From: Emiliania huxleyi CCMP1516
Lineage: Eukaryota; Haptophyta; Isochrysidales; Noelaerhabdaceae
NCBI RefSeq assembly: GCF_000372725.1
Contig: NW_005198244.1
Span: forward strand, 586,578 to 650,577
Length of the DNA stretch: 64,000 nt
Direction: 5' to 3'
Both the position numbers and the translations under genes were made by a program. Under the pieces are notes generated by a model. The model worked only from the letters and a program-made list of their open reading frames with translations. It was not told the origin of the DNA and did no database searches. Numbering within the stretch: the stretch's first letter is position 1; every line of letters starts with the position of its first letter. This document shows, in pieces, positions 48,245 to 59,492 of the stretch.

Positions 48245-51200
48245 TCAGGCCCGCAACTCGACAAACCTGCCCGGCAGACCCTTCCGACCCGGCCGGCGAG
48301 AGAAGGGGGGGCAGCCTCGCACGTAGCAGCCGGCGGCGGCGAGGAGAAGGGCCGCCGTGGCCAGCGCGGTGGACAGCGCCACGACGAGCAAGCGCGTGGC
48401 CTCGTCTGCGACGGGCTCCGGTCCGAGAGCGTACATGCTGGCCTCGGCCGGCTCGAGGCCCTCGGGGCACGACTTGTCGGCGGCGAGCGAGGCCCAGCAC
48501 TCTCCTCGGTAGGCGCCGCGCTCGTCGGACAGCCTGCCGAAGATGAAGAAGGAGCAGACCGGCCGGTTGCGGTCGCACGCGGCGGCGCACTCGCCGGCGC
48601 TCTCAAACTTGCCGAGCCGCTGACTCTTGGCGCGGCAAGTGCTGTGCTGATGTGTGAGGTGATAGGGGGCCCAGCCCGCTGGCACGGACCACGGCGGGGC
48701 AGGCGGAGGCCGCGGCGACGGTGGCCGAGGCGACGGCGGCGGCGGCGGCGGACTCGGCGACGGAGGGGGGGGCGGTTTGGGCGGGCTTGGTGGGGGCGGC
48801 GGGGGCGGCGGAGGCGGGGATGGCGCAAGGCGGCAGCGCAAGCGGGAGTAGACGTCATGGGGCTCGCAGTTGTTGGCCAGTTGCGCGGTGCCGCATTCGC
48901 CGTCGCCCTGCACGCGCAGACAAGGTGGTGGCATGTGAGAGGGTGCCGGGTGCAGCTCTTGCCCGTACGAGACAGCAGCGCGCCTCGCACAAATTGCCCG
49001 GCGACCACGGCTGGGTCGGGTGGCACTTTTGCATGCGGCTCAGCTCGCCTACACGTGCCCGGAGATCCTCTTCTTTTCGGTCACTTGTGGCGGGGGTTGC
49101 GGCCGGGGCTGCGCGGGGCGGACTTGGTGTGGGGCAAACGCTCTTCGCGACGGCGACGAGGCACATATTGCAGCTGGCGCCTGTTAGCAGTACCGCCGTG
49201 CGTCAGCAGACGTGCTCGGGGAGAGCGAGCACTGCGTCGCCTTCTCGCGCCCGCAATGCACTCGCCCGAACACACCGGCACCGGCGGCGGCGGGGGCGGA
49301 GGACGCGGTGTGGGCGGGAAGGGCGGAGCTGGAGGTGGCGGGAGCTGCGGCGGCGAGGGCGGCGGCGAGGGCGGTAGCGGTGCGCGGACACAGCCAACCT
49401 TTGCGTAGACCTCGTGGAAGGGCGGGCAGTTTGTGTTTGCCGGGTCCGTCCCGCACTCGCCGTCGGCCTGCGAAAGGGAAGGGAGGTCGGTTTTGGGGGG
49501 GGGGGGGAGGGAGTGAGCGAAGGCCGAGGGGCGTGGAGACAGAGCAGAGGGCGTGGGCTGAGCTGAGGGCGCGGGTGTGGGCGGTTAGCACGGGGCGAGG
49601 ACAGTGTTTATGCGCTCTGCTGCCCCACACCTCGCAAAGCGCACCCGCTGCCAGGGGCTGCAGCAGCTGCGCCGTGCAGCGCGGCAGAATCCTGAGCCCC
49701 TTCTGCGAGGACGGGCATTCGCTCGCGTTGACCGCGCGCAAGCAGAGGCCGCAGGGCGCCCCCGCGTCGCATTTGGAGGCGCCGCAGGCTGGCACGGGCG
49801 GAGCTGGAGGTGGCGGGAGCTGCGGCGGCGAAGGCGGCGGCGAGGGCGGTAGCGGTGCGCGAACACAGCCGACCTTTGCGTAGACCTCGTGGAAGGGCGG
49901 GCAGTTTGTGTTTGCCGGGTCCGTCCCGCACTCGCCGTCGGCCTGCGAAAGGGAAGGGAGGTCGGTTTTGGGGGGGGGAGGGAGGGAGTGAGCGAAGGCC
50001 GAGGGGTGTGGAGACAGAGCAGAGGGCGTGGGCTGAGCTGAGGGCGCGGGTGTGGGCGGTTAGCACGGGGCGAGGACAGTGTTTATGCGCTCTGCTGCCC
50101 CACACCTCGCAAAGCGCACCCGCTGCCAGGGGCTGCAGCAGCTGCGCCGTGCAGCGCGGCAGAATCCTGAGCCCCTTCTGCGAGGACGGGCATTCGCTCG
50201 CGTTGACCGCGCGCAAGCAGAGGCCGCAGGGCGCCCCCGCGTCGCATTTGGAGGCGCCGCAGGCTGGCACGGGGGAGGTGGGCGGGGAGGGCGGCGGAGC
50301 TGGAAGCGGGGGGGGCTGCGGCGGCGGCGGCACGCGGAGCACGAGGCAGTCGACCTTGACGTAGACCTGCGAGCAGTGGAGTGTGTCTTCTCGAGAGAGC
50401 GGAGGAGGGTGGAGGGGGGAGGGGGGGGGGGGGGGAGGACCCCAAAGGGGAAGGGGGGGGGGGGGGGGGCTCCCCCTGGAACCGGGGGGAGTATTTCCCT
50501 TTGTTGTTATTCCCGAAATTCCCTGCCCCCTTTAAAAAGGCGCCCCCCTTTTGCTCCCCAAAAGTCCCTTTGTGGAACGCGGGCATAAGGCTTTTTAAAA
50601 AAGGGCCCGCCGGGAACCCCCCCCAACGGTGTTTCCTTGGAGTCTCATCACGTTGAGTTTTGTTGATAAAGCGGGTCCGCGGGGCACGCATGCCGGTTCC
50701 GCGGCGCGGAGGCAGAGGCCGCACGACGCCCCCGCGGCGCACCGATGGCTGGCGTCGCACACGACCTAGGGTGCGGCGAGGGGCGGCCCTCGCATACCCA
50801 CGTCCGAAGACAGGAGCCCGACGGCATTGACAGTGCAAGAGGCGGGGGTAAGCGGTGCGTCTGCACGTGCACGCACCATGGGAGGAAGGGCCGGCGTCGG
50901 AGGGAGAGGAGGAGGCCGCGGATCTGTGCAGCCCTGCATCTCGTACACCTCGTGGAACCTGCCGCAGTTGGTCGCGCCGCTGTCGGTGCCGCAGTCGCCG
51001 TCTCCCTCGCACAGCGTCCCCGGCGCGGCGCCGAGGAACGCCCTCGTGCAAGGAGGAAGCGCCGCCAGCGCGTCGAATGGGCCGGGGCACTCGCTGGGGT
51101 GGATGTGGCGGAGGCAGAGGCCGCACGTCCTGCCCGCGTCGCACTGGCAGGAGGCCGCGGCCGGGGGCGCCGAGGGTGGCGCGGGCGGAGGAGGCGGCGG

Positions 51201-53029
51201 GGCCGGCGTCGGCAGGAGAGGAGGCGGCGTAGGAGGCATGTCGCAGCCCTGCATCTCGTACACCTCGTGGAACCTGCCGCAGTTGGTCGCGCCGCTGTCG
51301 GTGCCGCAGTCGCCGTCTCCCTCGCACAGCGTCCCCGGCGCGGCGCCGAGGAACGCCCTCGTGCAAGGAGGAAGCGCCGCCAGCGCGTCGAATGGGCCGG
51401 GGCACTCGCTGGGGTGGATGTGGCGGAGGCAGAGGCCGCACGTCCTGCCCGCGTCGCACTGGCAGGAGGCCGCGGCCGGGGGCGGCGGAGGAGGCGGCCG
51501 GTCGGAGGAGGCGGAGAGAGGGGCGGCGTGCTGGCAGACAAAGGGCTTGAGCTCGCTGACGTGCGAGTCGTCCCTGTGTGTGAAGGGAGCGCGCGGGGGT
51601 CAAAAGCGCGGTGCAAGGCTGCGTGCTCGCGCGTCTCCGAGAGAGAGCTGCGTGCGCGCGTGGGTGGGTGGTGGGGGGCAGCTCACCACAAGCCAGCCAA
51701 AGCGTGTCCGGGAGGGTACAGGTACGCCGCATCCGTCGCCTCATGCAGCTGGCCATTGGGCTCTCCCGGCGCCCAGTTCTTGTAGCCGCTCGCGCTTGGC
51801 CCTGTCGTCCACGTCCACTGCCCCTCGCGCTTCACATCGTTCAGGCCGACCCAGCAGGCGGACGTGCAGAGGCGGAGGACGAGCGCATTCTCGGCGGCCG
51901 ACGTGACCGACGCGAGGCTCCCGCCCGAGTCGCGGCAGAGAGCATCTGCCGTCGACCAGTTTCTAGGCGTGGCGTGGAATGAGTAGTCGAAGGAAGTGCG
52001 GTGCGATTCGTGAGGGGGTAGGGCGAGTGACGGCGACGGCAGCGGCGGCGGCAACGACGGGAGAGGAGGAGGCCGCGGATCTGTGCAGCCCTGCATCTCG
52101 TACACCTCGTGGAACCTGCCGCAGTTGGTCGCGCCGCTGTCGGTGCCGCAGTCGCCGTCTCCCTCGCACAGCGTCCCCGGCGCGGCGCCGAGGAACGCCC
52201 TCGTGCAAGGAGGAAGCGCCGCCAGCGCGTCGAATGGGCCGGGGCACTCGCTGGGGTGGATGTGGCGGAGGCAGAGGCCGCACGTCCTGCCCGCGTCGCA
52301 CTGGCAGGAGGCCGCGGCCGGGGGCGGCGGAGGAGGCGGCCGGTCGGAGGAGGCGGAGAGAGGGGCGGCGTGCTGGCAGACAAAGGGCTTGAGCTCGCTG
52401 ACGTGCGAGTCGTCCCTGTGTGTGAAGGGGAGCGCGCGGGGGTCAAAAGCGCGGTGCAAGGCTGCGTGCTCGCGCGTCTCCGCGAGAGAGCGGCGTGCGC
52501 GCGTGGGTGGGTGGTGGGGGGCAGCTCACCACAAGCCAGCCAAAGCGTGTCCGGGAGGGTACAGGTACGCCGCATCCGTCGCCTCGTGCAGCTGGCCATT
52601 GGGCTCTCCCGGCGCCCAGTTCTTGTAGCCGCTCGCGCTTGGCCCTGTCGTCCACGTCCACTGCCCCTCGCGCTTCACATCGTTCAGGCCGACCCAGCAG
52701 GCGGACGTGCAGAGGCGGAGGACGAGCGCATTCTCGGCGGCCGACGTGACCGACGCGAGGCTCCCGCCCGAGTCGCGGCAGAGAGCATCTGCCGTCGACC
52801 AGTTTCTAGGCGTGGCGTGGAATGAGTAGTCGAAGGAAGTGCGGTGCGATTCGTGAGGGGGTAGGGCGAGTGACGGCGACGGCAGCGGCGGCGGCAACGA
52901 CGGCGGCGGCGGCGGGTCGGGTGGCGCCAGCAGCAGCTTGGGCGAGGGCGGCGGGGACAGGGATGACGGGAGCGATGGAGGGGGAAGACTGGGCGGCGCC
53001 GACAAGACCAACAACTCGAGAAAGAGCAT
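48245..53029 (-). CDS. Type I membrane protein with two C-type lectin domains and repeated Cys-rich modules
   Basis: Starts MLFLELLVLSAPPSLPP (short signal peptide). Exon 1 (53029-52530): Pro-rich linker and most of CTLD 1 (NWSTADALCRDSGGSLASV, CWVGLNDVKREGQWTWTTG, YKNWAPGEPNG). A GT-AG intron (52416-52529) leads to LWDDSHVSELKPFVCQ, which completes the lectin fold. A Pro linker and a Cys-rich module follow (CQCDAGRTCGLCLRHIHPSE ... CGTDSGATNC ... FHEVYEMQGC). CTLD 2 and its intron (51574-51686) repeat this plan. Then come more modules of the same type (CGASKCDAGAPCGLCLR ... CGTDPANTNC), each split by a GT-AG intron, a Cys-rich juxtamembrane region, a transmembrane helix (RLLVVALSTALATAALLLAA) near 48365, and a short basic tail ending VELRA-stop. 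CTLDs bind sugars or proteins at the cell surface. Module 4 is interrupted by a poor-quality patch (50400-50645). Exact exon list downstream of 51573 is incomplete. Confidence 0.8.
49385..50332. repeat. Two tandem 474 bp units inside the lectin gene
   Basis: Each unit holds one Cys-rich module exon, its intron and the next exon start. Intron sequences are almost as similar as exons, so the duplication is recent. Small differences are homopolymer lengths and one or two bases. Confidence 0.9.
50400..50645. other. Homopolymer-rich patch, probably low-quality sequence
   Basis: Runs of G, C, A and T with smeared boundaries (GGAGGACCCCAAAGGGGAAG and then a long G run). It interrupts a Cys-rich module of the lectin gene. 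It has the same character as 2440-2860. Confidence 0.6.
51481..53000. repeat. Tandem ~841 bp duplication carrying one CTLD plus linker
   Basis: GGCGGCGGAGGAGGCGGCCG occurs at 51481 and 52323, and the following ~680 bases match almost base for base, introns included. This explains the two lectin domains. A third, shorter copy of the Cys-rich module lies at about 50935-51160. Confidence 0.9.
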
Positions 53030-53371
53030 ATTTTTGTGTGTATCCCCAAGCGCGCCCACTTCGAGACGCGCCGCCAAAAATAAAACGTTTGGAGCGCTGT
53101 GTCCATCCATACGCATATGCAGGAGATGTCTTATTTATTTATTTGTACGCAAATATGGCGGCGGCCGCGGCGGTGGACAAGAAGAAGCTGGGCGAGTCGC
53201 GCGCGGACAGACAGGCCCGCTCCCCCACGACGGGCGGCCCGCCTCGAGTCGAACGAAGCCGAATTCACGAAGCCTCGTAGAGGGTATAGCGACTCGGACG
53301 AGCTCTAGAAGCTGCCACCGAGTCCAACCCGCGGTGCACCTCTAGTAGCGCCGCGGACAAGGCGGCTCGCA
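53030..53371. other. Promoter side of the lectin gene; no gene seen
   Basis: Short sequence between the lectin gene start and the transposon. Nothing recognisable. Confidence 0.45.
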
Positions 53372-53822
53372 TACCGTCGGGTACTTATTTTAAGAGCAGG
53401 TAAACAGCAATAGATCCGGGTGTAGTGCCGGATCAGTTCCTGGAGCCAGGGGGACCGATTCGCGCTTGCCAAGGGACCAATTGCTAGACACCCGGGCCGG
53501 GGGGGGGAGGGGGTACAGGGGGGCCCGCACAGGTGGGCGAGCCAAACTCTGGCGGAGGCAGCCCGCTCACCCCCAGGCGCCCCTCGAACCGGAGGGTGGT
53601 CTGCCGCCGTTGCGCGGTCGGCGCGCCGAGCGCGGGAGACATATCAGCTTCGCGCCACAGGTGGGGGGACCGATTCTCAGCAAGTTTGGCAGCGCGGGCA
53701 GTGTGAAGGATCGATTGCTGTACAACGAGGGACCGATTCCGTGAGGGCTGGGTATCGATTAGGCCGCTTGAGGGCCGGATCTATTGCTGTTTACCTGCTC
53801 TTAAAATAAGTACCCGACGGTA
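53372..53822. mobile_element. Non-autonomous DNA transposon (MITE-like) with 48 bp perfect terminal inverted repeats
   Basis: 53372-53419 (TACCGTCGGGTACTTATTTT ... AGATCCGG) is the exact reverse complement of 53775-53822. The outermost TA on each side could be a TA target duplication, making the element start CCGTCGGGTA. The interior has no transposase but holds about six copies of G(G/T)(G)A(C/T)C(G/A)ATT, for example GGGACCGATT at about 53452 and 53726. These spaced words could be transposase-binding subterminal repeats. TA duplication would point to Tc1/mariner-like mobilisation, but other families are possible. Confidence 0.85.
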
Positions 53823-54045
53823 CGCTCTAGCGCCCGCGCGAGCACACACACACACACACTCCAAACATCTCTCAAACAAGCCCATTCAAGATTACAATAG
53901 TATTTCAAGTATTGTACTCATAATACACGTGCATCGTGAGTACTCACACACACACAAAACAAATCCAGGCCCCAAATGACGTGTGAGTGTTAGAGTTGTT
54001 TGGTATTGCTAAAAGTCTCTCTCCCCCCCCCCCACACACAAACAT

Positions 54046-55135
<1,090 letters not shown>

Positions 55136-55138
55136 TTA

Positions 55139-55460
55139 ATAGAGCTTATCGCGCGCGCTCCTCAGCTGGCGGTCCGCAGGGCCGCCCGGGCCGGGCGAGA
55201 AGCGCAAGCCCGCCAGCCGCACCATGTGATTCACGATGATGAGCGTCTCGGCCTCGAGCAGCGTGTAGGAGCGAAGCTTGCCCTCGCACTCGCGTTGCTC
55301 GAGCCTGAGCCACTGCGCCTTGACCACGAGATAGCCCGCGGGGATGGTGTCGGTGTTGACGACCGTGTCCTCGGCCAGCGTGTACGCCTTCCCCTTGAGC
55401 ACCGCCAGCCAGTAGAGCCCCTCGAGCGACTGCTCGCGCCGATCTGCGCGGCGACAGCGG
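55139..55460 (-). CDS. Unknown small protein or exon
   Basis: Contains SLEGLYWLAVLKGKAYTLAE, then DTIPAGYLVVKAQWLRLEQR and YTLLEAETLIIVNHMVRLAG, which has clear alternating strand character and looks genuinely coding. I do not recognise the family. The upstream part of the open frame (to 55543) is Arg/Pro-rich and probably not coding. A host gene exon and transposon-derived protein are both possible. Confidence 0.4.
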
Positions 55461-55817
55461 CCTGGACAAGTCCGGCCAAGTCGGTTACGGGGAGGGCTAC
55501 TACGAGGTCTTTGCGCGGGGGTGGTCGGGCGCCAGGCGCCCACCAGTCGATTGCCGCATAGTTCGTCGTAGTAGCCCTATCATAAACCTCTTATTCACAC
55601 CTTGCACTTTGAAAAAAGAAATATCCGACCTTTGTCGAAGATCCGGAGGGTTTATCAGAGCATCACCCCGAGGGAGCCGGCAGGAGGGGCTCGCAGGCTG
55701 TGGAAGACAAGCAGACACGCACGGAACACAAAACAAACAACAACCCCCGCGTCGCCTCATCCTCGCCAAGCACTACTTTGCTCACGTCTTCCGGACGCCT
55801 GGCGAGAGCGAATCCGC

Positions 55818-56585
55818 TCAGATGTACTGGTCCGTCGGCTGGTTGGCGACGGTGGCGTTTGTGTTGGAGGCGTCCGCGGGCGGCTGGCCCGCGAGCAGAG
55901 GAGCGTCGAGGACGCCTCTTGCCGGCGAGACCTCGGTGCCGCCGCCACTCTCCGCCGCGCGGATCGCCGCGAGGCCACTCAGCGCCGCGCGAGCGCGCGC
56001 TCTCTCGCCAACGCGCCGCCGGTCCGCGTCGCGCGAGCGGCGACGCGCAAAGGCGACGAACACGCACAACAGCAAGAGCAGCACCGCCGCGCCGACGGCG
56101 AGCAGGTACGGAAGCGGGCTGGGCGGTGGTGGGGCAGATGGCGGCGAGGGAGGCGGCGCGGGCGGAGCGGGCGAGCCTGGCGGCGTTGGCGGCGGCGGTG
56201 GCGGTGACGGCGGCGGCGGCGGCGGCGGCGAGGGTGGCGGCGGCCAAAACTTCCAGACGCCGCCGCGGCAGGATCCGCTCTCAACATCGTGGCAGGAGCC
56301 GCTCTCACCGTCGCCACAGCAGACGGACCGTGCACCGCAGCATGTCGAGCCGCAGCACGACTCGCACGCGTCGCTGTAGTCGCAGTGGCACTTCCACTTT
56401 GTCGGGTCGACCCCGGGGCGCTCGTAGTGCGTTGTCGTGGTGCAGCAGCCCTTGTACTTTGGCGCGTCGCAGCCCTCGCAACCGATGGCGTCAAAATAGG
56501 CGTAGGGAGCTGGGCACGAGGGTGGGTGGGTGCTGATCATGTATTCTGTTATGGGCCAAGGTGATTGAGGTGCTTCGGGTTCCAC
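55818..56585 (-). CDS. Cys-rich, Pro-rich type I membrane protein
   Basis: About 255 residues. Residues 20-110 are Cys-rich (CEGCDAPKYKGCC, CHCDYSDACESCCGSTCCGA, CCGDGESGSCHDVESGSC). A PPPPSPPPPPPP linker at about 115-160 is followed by a transmembrane helix (LLAVGAAVLLLLLCVFVAFA) and an Arg-rich cytoplasmic tail. The first Met (EPEAPQSPWPITEYM) has no signal peptide, so an upstream exon with one is expected; the preceding DNA at 56537-56625 has a decayed relative at 58078-58190. The plan parallels the lectin gene: Cys-rich ectodomain, Pro linker, single membrane span. Ligand unknown. Confidence 0.6.
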   Translation of the reverse strand: MEPEAPQSPWPITEYMISTHPPSCPAPYAYFDAIGCEGCDAPKYKGCCTTTTHYERPGVDPTKWKCHCDYSDACESCCGSTCCGARSVCCGDGESGSCHDVESGSCRGGVWKFWPPPPSPPPPPPPSPPPPPPTPPGSPAPPAPPPSPPSAPPPPSPLPYLLAVGAAVLLLLLCVFVAFARRRSRDADRRRVGERARARAALSGLAAIRAAESGGGTEVSPARGVLDAPLLAGQPPADASNTNATVANQPTDQYI

Positions 56586-56779
56586 CTGGATCTGTGCTGT
56601 GTATGAGCCTTTTCGTCTTCACGTAAACGCACAACCCCGGGCCCCGAAATCGCACAGTGATGACAGTGACATGCAACACGGGGTCCCAAGGAAGGCGAGC
56701 AAAAACCTTATCGCGCGCGCTAGACGCCGACTCGGAGGCCGCACCGGTCGGGCGCGCAGCCGGAGAGAGAGGGAGGCGC

Positions 56780-57646
56780 TCAATCGCCGAACTCGGCGAG
56801 CGCCTCCAGCGTCTCCGCTTCGTACGCACCCTCCTCCCAGCAATTGAGCGCCTCCTCCACCCCCGCGCCCGCGCCCGCAGCGTCCGTGCCCGCGAGGATG
56901 GCAGCGACGCGCTCCTTCTGCCGAGCGTTCGCCTCCGCCTTCGCCTCCTGGGCGTCCGCCTCCATGACCCGCACCACCTGCTCCCTCCACACGGCGACCC
57001 GCCCGGCCAGCTGGAGGTAAGCGTCCGACGACAGCAGGAGCGCCCTCCCGGCCGCCCGCGAATCGGCGCGCGCGCGCCCCGACTTCTGCTGCGCGTTGCG
57101 CCTGGCCCTGCTCGACCGTTGCGGCCGCAGCTCCAGCACGACGTACGTGTGGCGTTGCGGGCCAGGCTCGCGGTACACCGGCACCCCGTCCTCGTCCGCG
57201 TATCCAGGCTCGCCGGGACGGGCCTCGCTCCAGGCTGTGACCAGCCCGGAGGCTTTCAGCTCCTCCCCGATCTCCTCGCCCTCAGCAACGAGCTCCGCCC
57301 GCCGTCGGGCCGCGCGCTTGGCCCGGAATGCCACCGCCTCCGCCGCCGCCGCCGCCTCCTCCTCCGCCGCCGCCTGAAGCGCCGCCTCGGCATCTCTGCC
57401 GGGCGATGCCGCCACCGCAGCAGTAGCAGAAGCAGCAGCAGCAGCAGTTGGAGCAGCAGCAGCCGCAGCCGCCGCCGCCTCCGTCGCCGCCGCTGCCGCC
57501 TCTGCCGCCTCCTCCGCCGCCTCGACCGCCTCCGCCTCCGCCGCCTCCGCCTCCGCCGCCGCCGCCGCCACGGCCTCGCCGGGTGGTGCGGCCGCAGCCG
57601 CAGCTATGTCTTTCGTCTTCACACTAGACGGTTTGGCCGGCGCCAT
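56780..57646 (-). CDS. Ala/Glu-rich protein of unknown function
   Basis: 288 residues from Met before APAKPSSVKTKDIAAAA. Residues 15-125 are almost only Ala/Glu with heptad-free helix character. The remainder is more complex: FRAKRAARRRAELVAEGEEI, SGLVTAWSEARPGEPGYADE, RHTYVVLELRPQRSSRARRN and AYLQLAGRVAVWREQVVRVM. The second half looks genuinely coding and may bind nucleic acid (clusters of Arg), but I recognise no family. The start is the Met that leaves out 43 upstream codons without coding character. Confidence 0.5.
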   Translation of the reverse strand: MAPAKPSSVKTKDIAAAAAAPPGEAVAAAAAEAEAAEAEAVEAAEEAAEAAAAATEAAAAAAAAAPTAAAAASATAAVAASPGRDAEAALQAAAEEEAAAAAEAVAFRAKRAARRRAELVAEGEEIGEELKASGLVTAWSEARPGEPGYADEDGVPVYREPGPQRHTYVVLELRPQRSSRARRNAQQKSGRARADSRAAGRALLLSSDAYLQLAGRVAVWREQVVRVMEADAQEAKAEANARQKERVAAILAGTDAAGAGAGVEEALNCWEEGAYEAETLEALAEFGD

Positions 57647-57824
57647 GTGGCGCCGGGCCCGCCCTCCAGGGCGTGGCACGTCTAGTGCCAGCGACGCAAA
57701 CGGCAAGTGTTTTGCGACGGGTAGTGTTGGGACCAACACGACGCCGATCGTTGAATGAAAGTAGCAACCACTCACACACGTGATTTTTGTTTGTCACGCC
57801 TCTATAAACCAACTAACTGGCTCA

Positions 57825-58190
57825 GTTGAAGAGGCCGCTCCCACAGCTCTCACACCTATCTCCCTGGTACACAATATTGGAAGCGTTGTGAATTGTGGAC
57901 CATTGGCCTCCTAAAAATCTCTCTCTCAACTCTCTCTCCGTAAGACTTCGGAGAAGGCAAGCCGTGAAGTTGTCAACCGTCTCGGCGTCGACAACAACTG
58001 GAACTCGAACCAGTCGTGCTGCGGGAACGGCCACCCCTCTGATTGCTCTGACAGGCACGCCTTGCACCTCGCCATGGATCCGCGGCAGAAGCCAATACAT
58101 TCTGTTATGGTCCCAAGGTGATTGAGGTGCTCGGGTTCCATCCAGATTACCTGGATCTGTTGCTGTACGAGCTGTTTTCGTCCTCACACA
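57825..58190 (-). pseudogene. Decayed relative of the Cys-rich gene start
   Basis: 58078-58190 resembles 56537-56625 (TTCTGTTATGG, CAAGGTGATTGAGGTGC, GGGTTCCA, CCTGGATCTG in the same order). The open frame is intact for ~120 codons but differs strongly from its relative beyond the shared segment, with residues such as ECIGFCRGSMARCKACLSEQ in another frame. Probably a diverged or broken paralogue. Confidence 0.35.
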
Positions 58191-58614
58191 ACTTCATCTT
58201 GACGCTCATAATCGTTGCCGGGTAAACTGGATGTACGAGAAATTTGTGTGCCACATTTCTTCTCGTTGGGAAGAGAGAGTGAGAGAGACAGAGAGACTCG
58301 TTGGCGACGTGCGCCCCGAAATTTGGCCGACCGCAAGTGTGTGTTCTTTTTGCTCGGCCGTACGTCATGACGGGGGAGGTAGGGTAGGTCTGGGCCCTCC
58401 CGTCGGGTTTTCCCCTCTCTTCGAAATTTTCCGCGAAAATCACGATGTCAACCTTCCCCAAGTGTGTGATCTGGTGCTTGTAGGGCTTGAGAGTGGCCTG
58501 CCATGTCACAGGAAGGACTGTGGTTGCAGGAGAGTACCACCAGCCATCACTCTAGTTGGTATAGTACCCCACCTTCACCCATCCTGTGCTTTCTTTTTTA
58601 GTTTCCCATAAGTA

Positions 58615-58638
58615 AGGTAGGTAGGTAGGTAGGTAGGG
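58615..58638. repeat. (GGTA)n tetranucleotide run
   Basis: About five GGTA units; the complement resembles the CCTA run at 16563-16580. Confidence 0.9.
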
Positions 58639-58679
58639 GCAGGGCAGGGGCCGGCCAGAGGGTTTTGCAGAATTTCATC

Positions 58680-59277
58680 ATGACGTGCGGCCACAAGCAA
58701 AAAGAACACACACTCGGGTCCTCCCCCGGCTTCATCGCTAGCATCGCAATCCAGTCATTCCATTCCCGCGGATACGCTTCTGTCTCGACAATCTCTACCA
58801 GCAGACGCCAGTAGTCTCTTTGAATGTCCTCCGTTGCTATGCGCAGTAGGTATCCGTCGAGTAGGTCCGAGCCGACCGCCTTGCCCTTTTTGAACCGTCT
58901 TATGGCCTTCTCGCACGCCGCCCACGTGAGTACCTCCTCCTTCAGTCGTTCCGTCCCCTCGTGGGCCGGGCCAGCTCTAGCAGCTTTTCTACCGCCTTCA
59001 TGTCAACCTCTCGCCTCTTATTAATCTCCCTACCCCTTTCCGCTGCCGCCTTTCGGATTGCCCCCCCTCGGACAACCTTTCGCTTCTTCACCTTCTGTTT
59101 GGTTCTCGGGCATGTCACCTCTTCTTCTCCCTCGACGTACATTGCTCTAAGCTCCCCCCCCCCTCGCCTTCCTTCCTGACTCGGTGTGTACGATGTCGAA
59201 TACCGCGATGTGTACGTTGCCGTGCAGTTCGACGACCACCTCTTCCATCTTTCCGTCAATTTCTGTCCTCTCTCCAC
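58680..59277 (-). pseudogene. Reverse-transcriptase-like retroelement fragment
   Basis: The minus strand reads, across a frame break near 58945, a basic segment (KQKVKKRKVVRGGAIRKAAA) and then EEVLTWAACEKAIRRFKKGK, AVGSDLLDGYLLRIATE and YPREWNDWIAMLAMKPGEDP. The words KGKAxGxD and W-L-x-P are the usual fingers-domain signature of non-LTR (LINE) reverse transcriptases. The catalytic motif is not present, and the frame is broken, so this is a fossil. It ends ~220 bp before the SMG7-like start codon. Confidence 0.6.
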
Positions 59278-59492
59278 CTCACAGTCGAGGAACTCGGAGG
59301 TCGCCTTCCCGATCTGTGTCTCACACTCCTCTAGTAACGCTTTCCGTCTGTCGCTGTCAGCATGAGGGCCTCACCAAGCGGCAGATTTTTTCTTTTTTGT
59401 ACCTTCTCTGGGGCCATGGAAGTTCCACAGCCTCGTCGCTCGGGATCTCTCGAGTCTCGGCGGGGCTGAGAAGGTGCAATATCTACTGCCCA

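Noticed and set aside
50745..52825. Long plus-strand frames opposite the lectin gene
   Set aside because: The minus strand carries signal peptide, complete CTLDs, introns with GT-AG ends and a membrane helix; the plus frames are GC-driven shadows.
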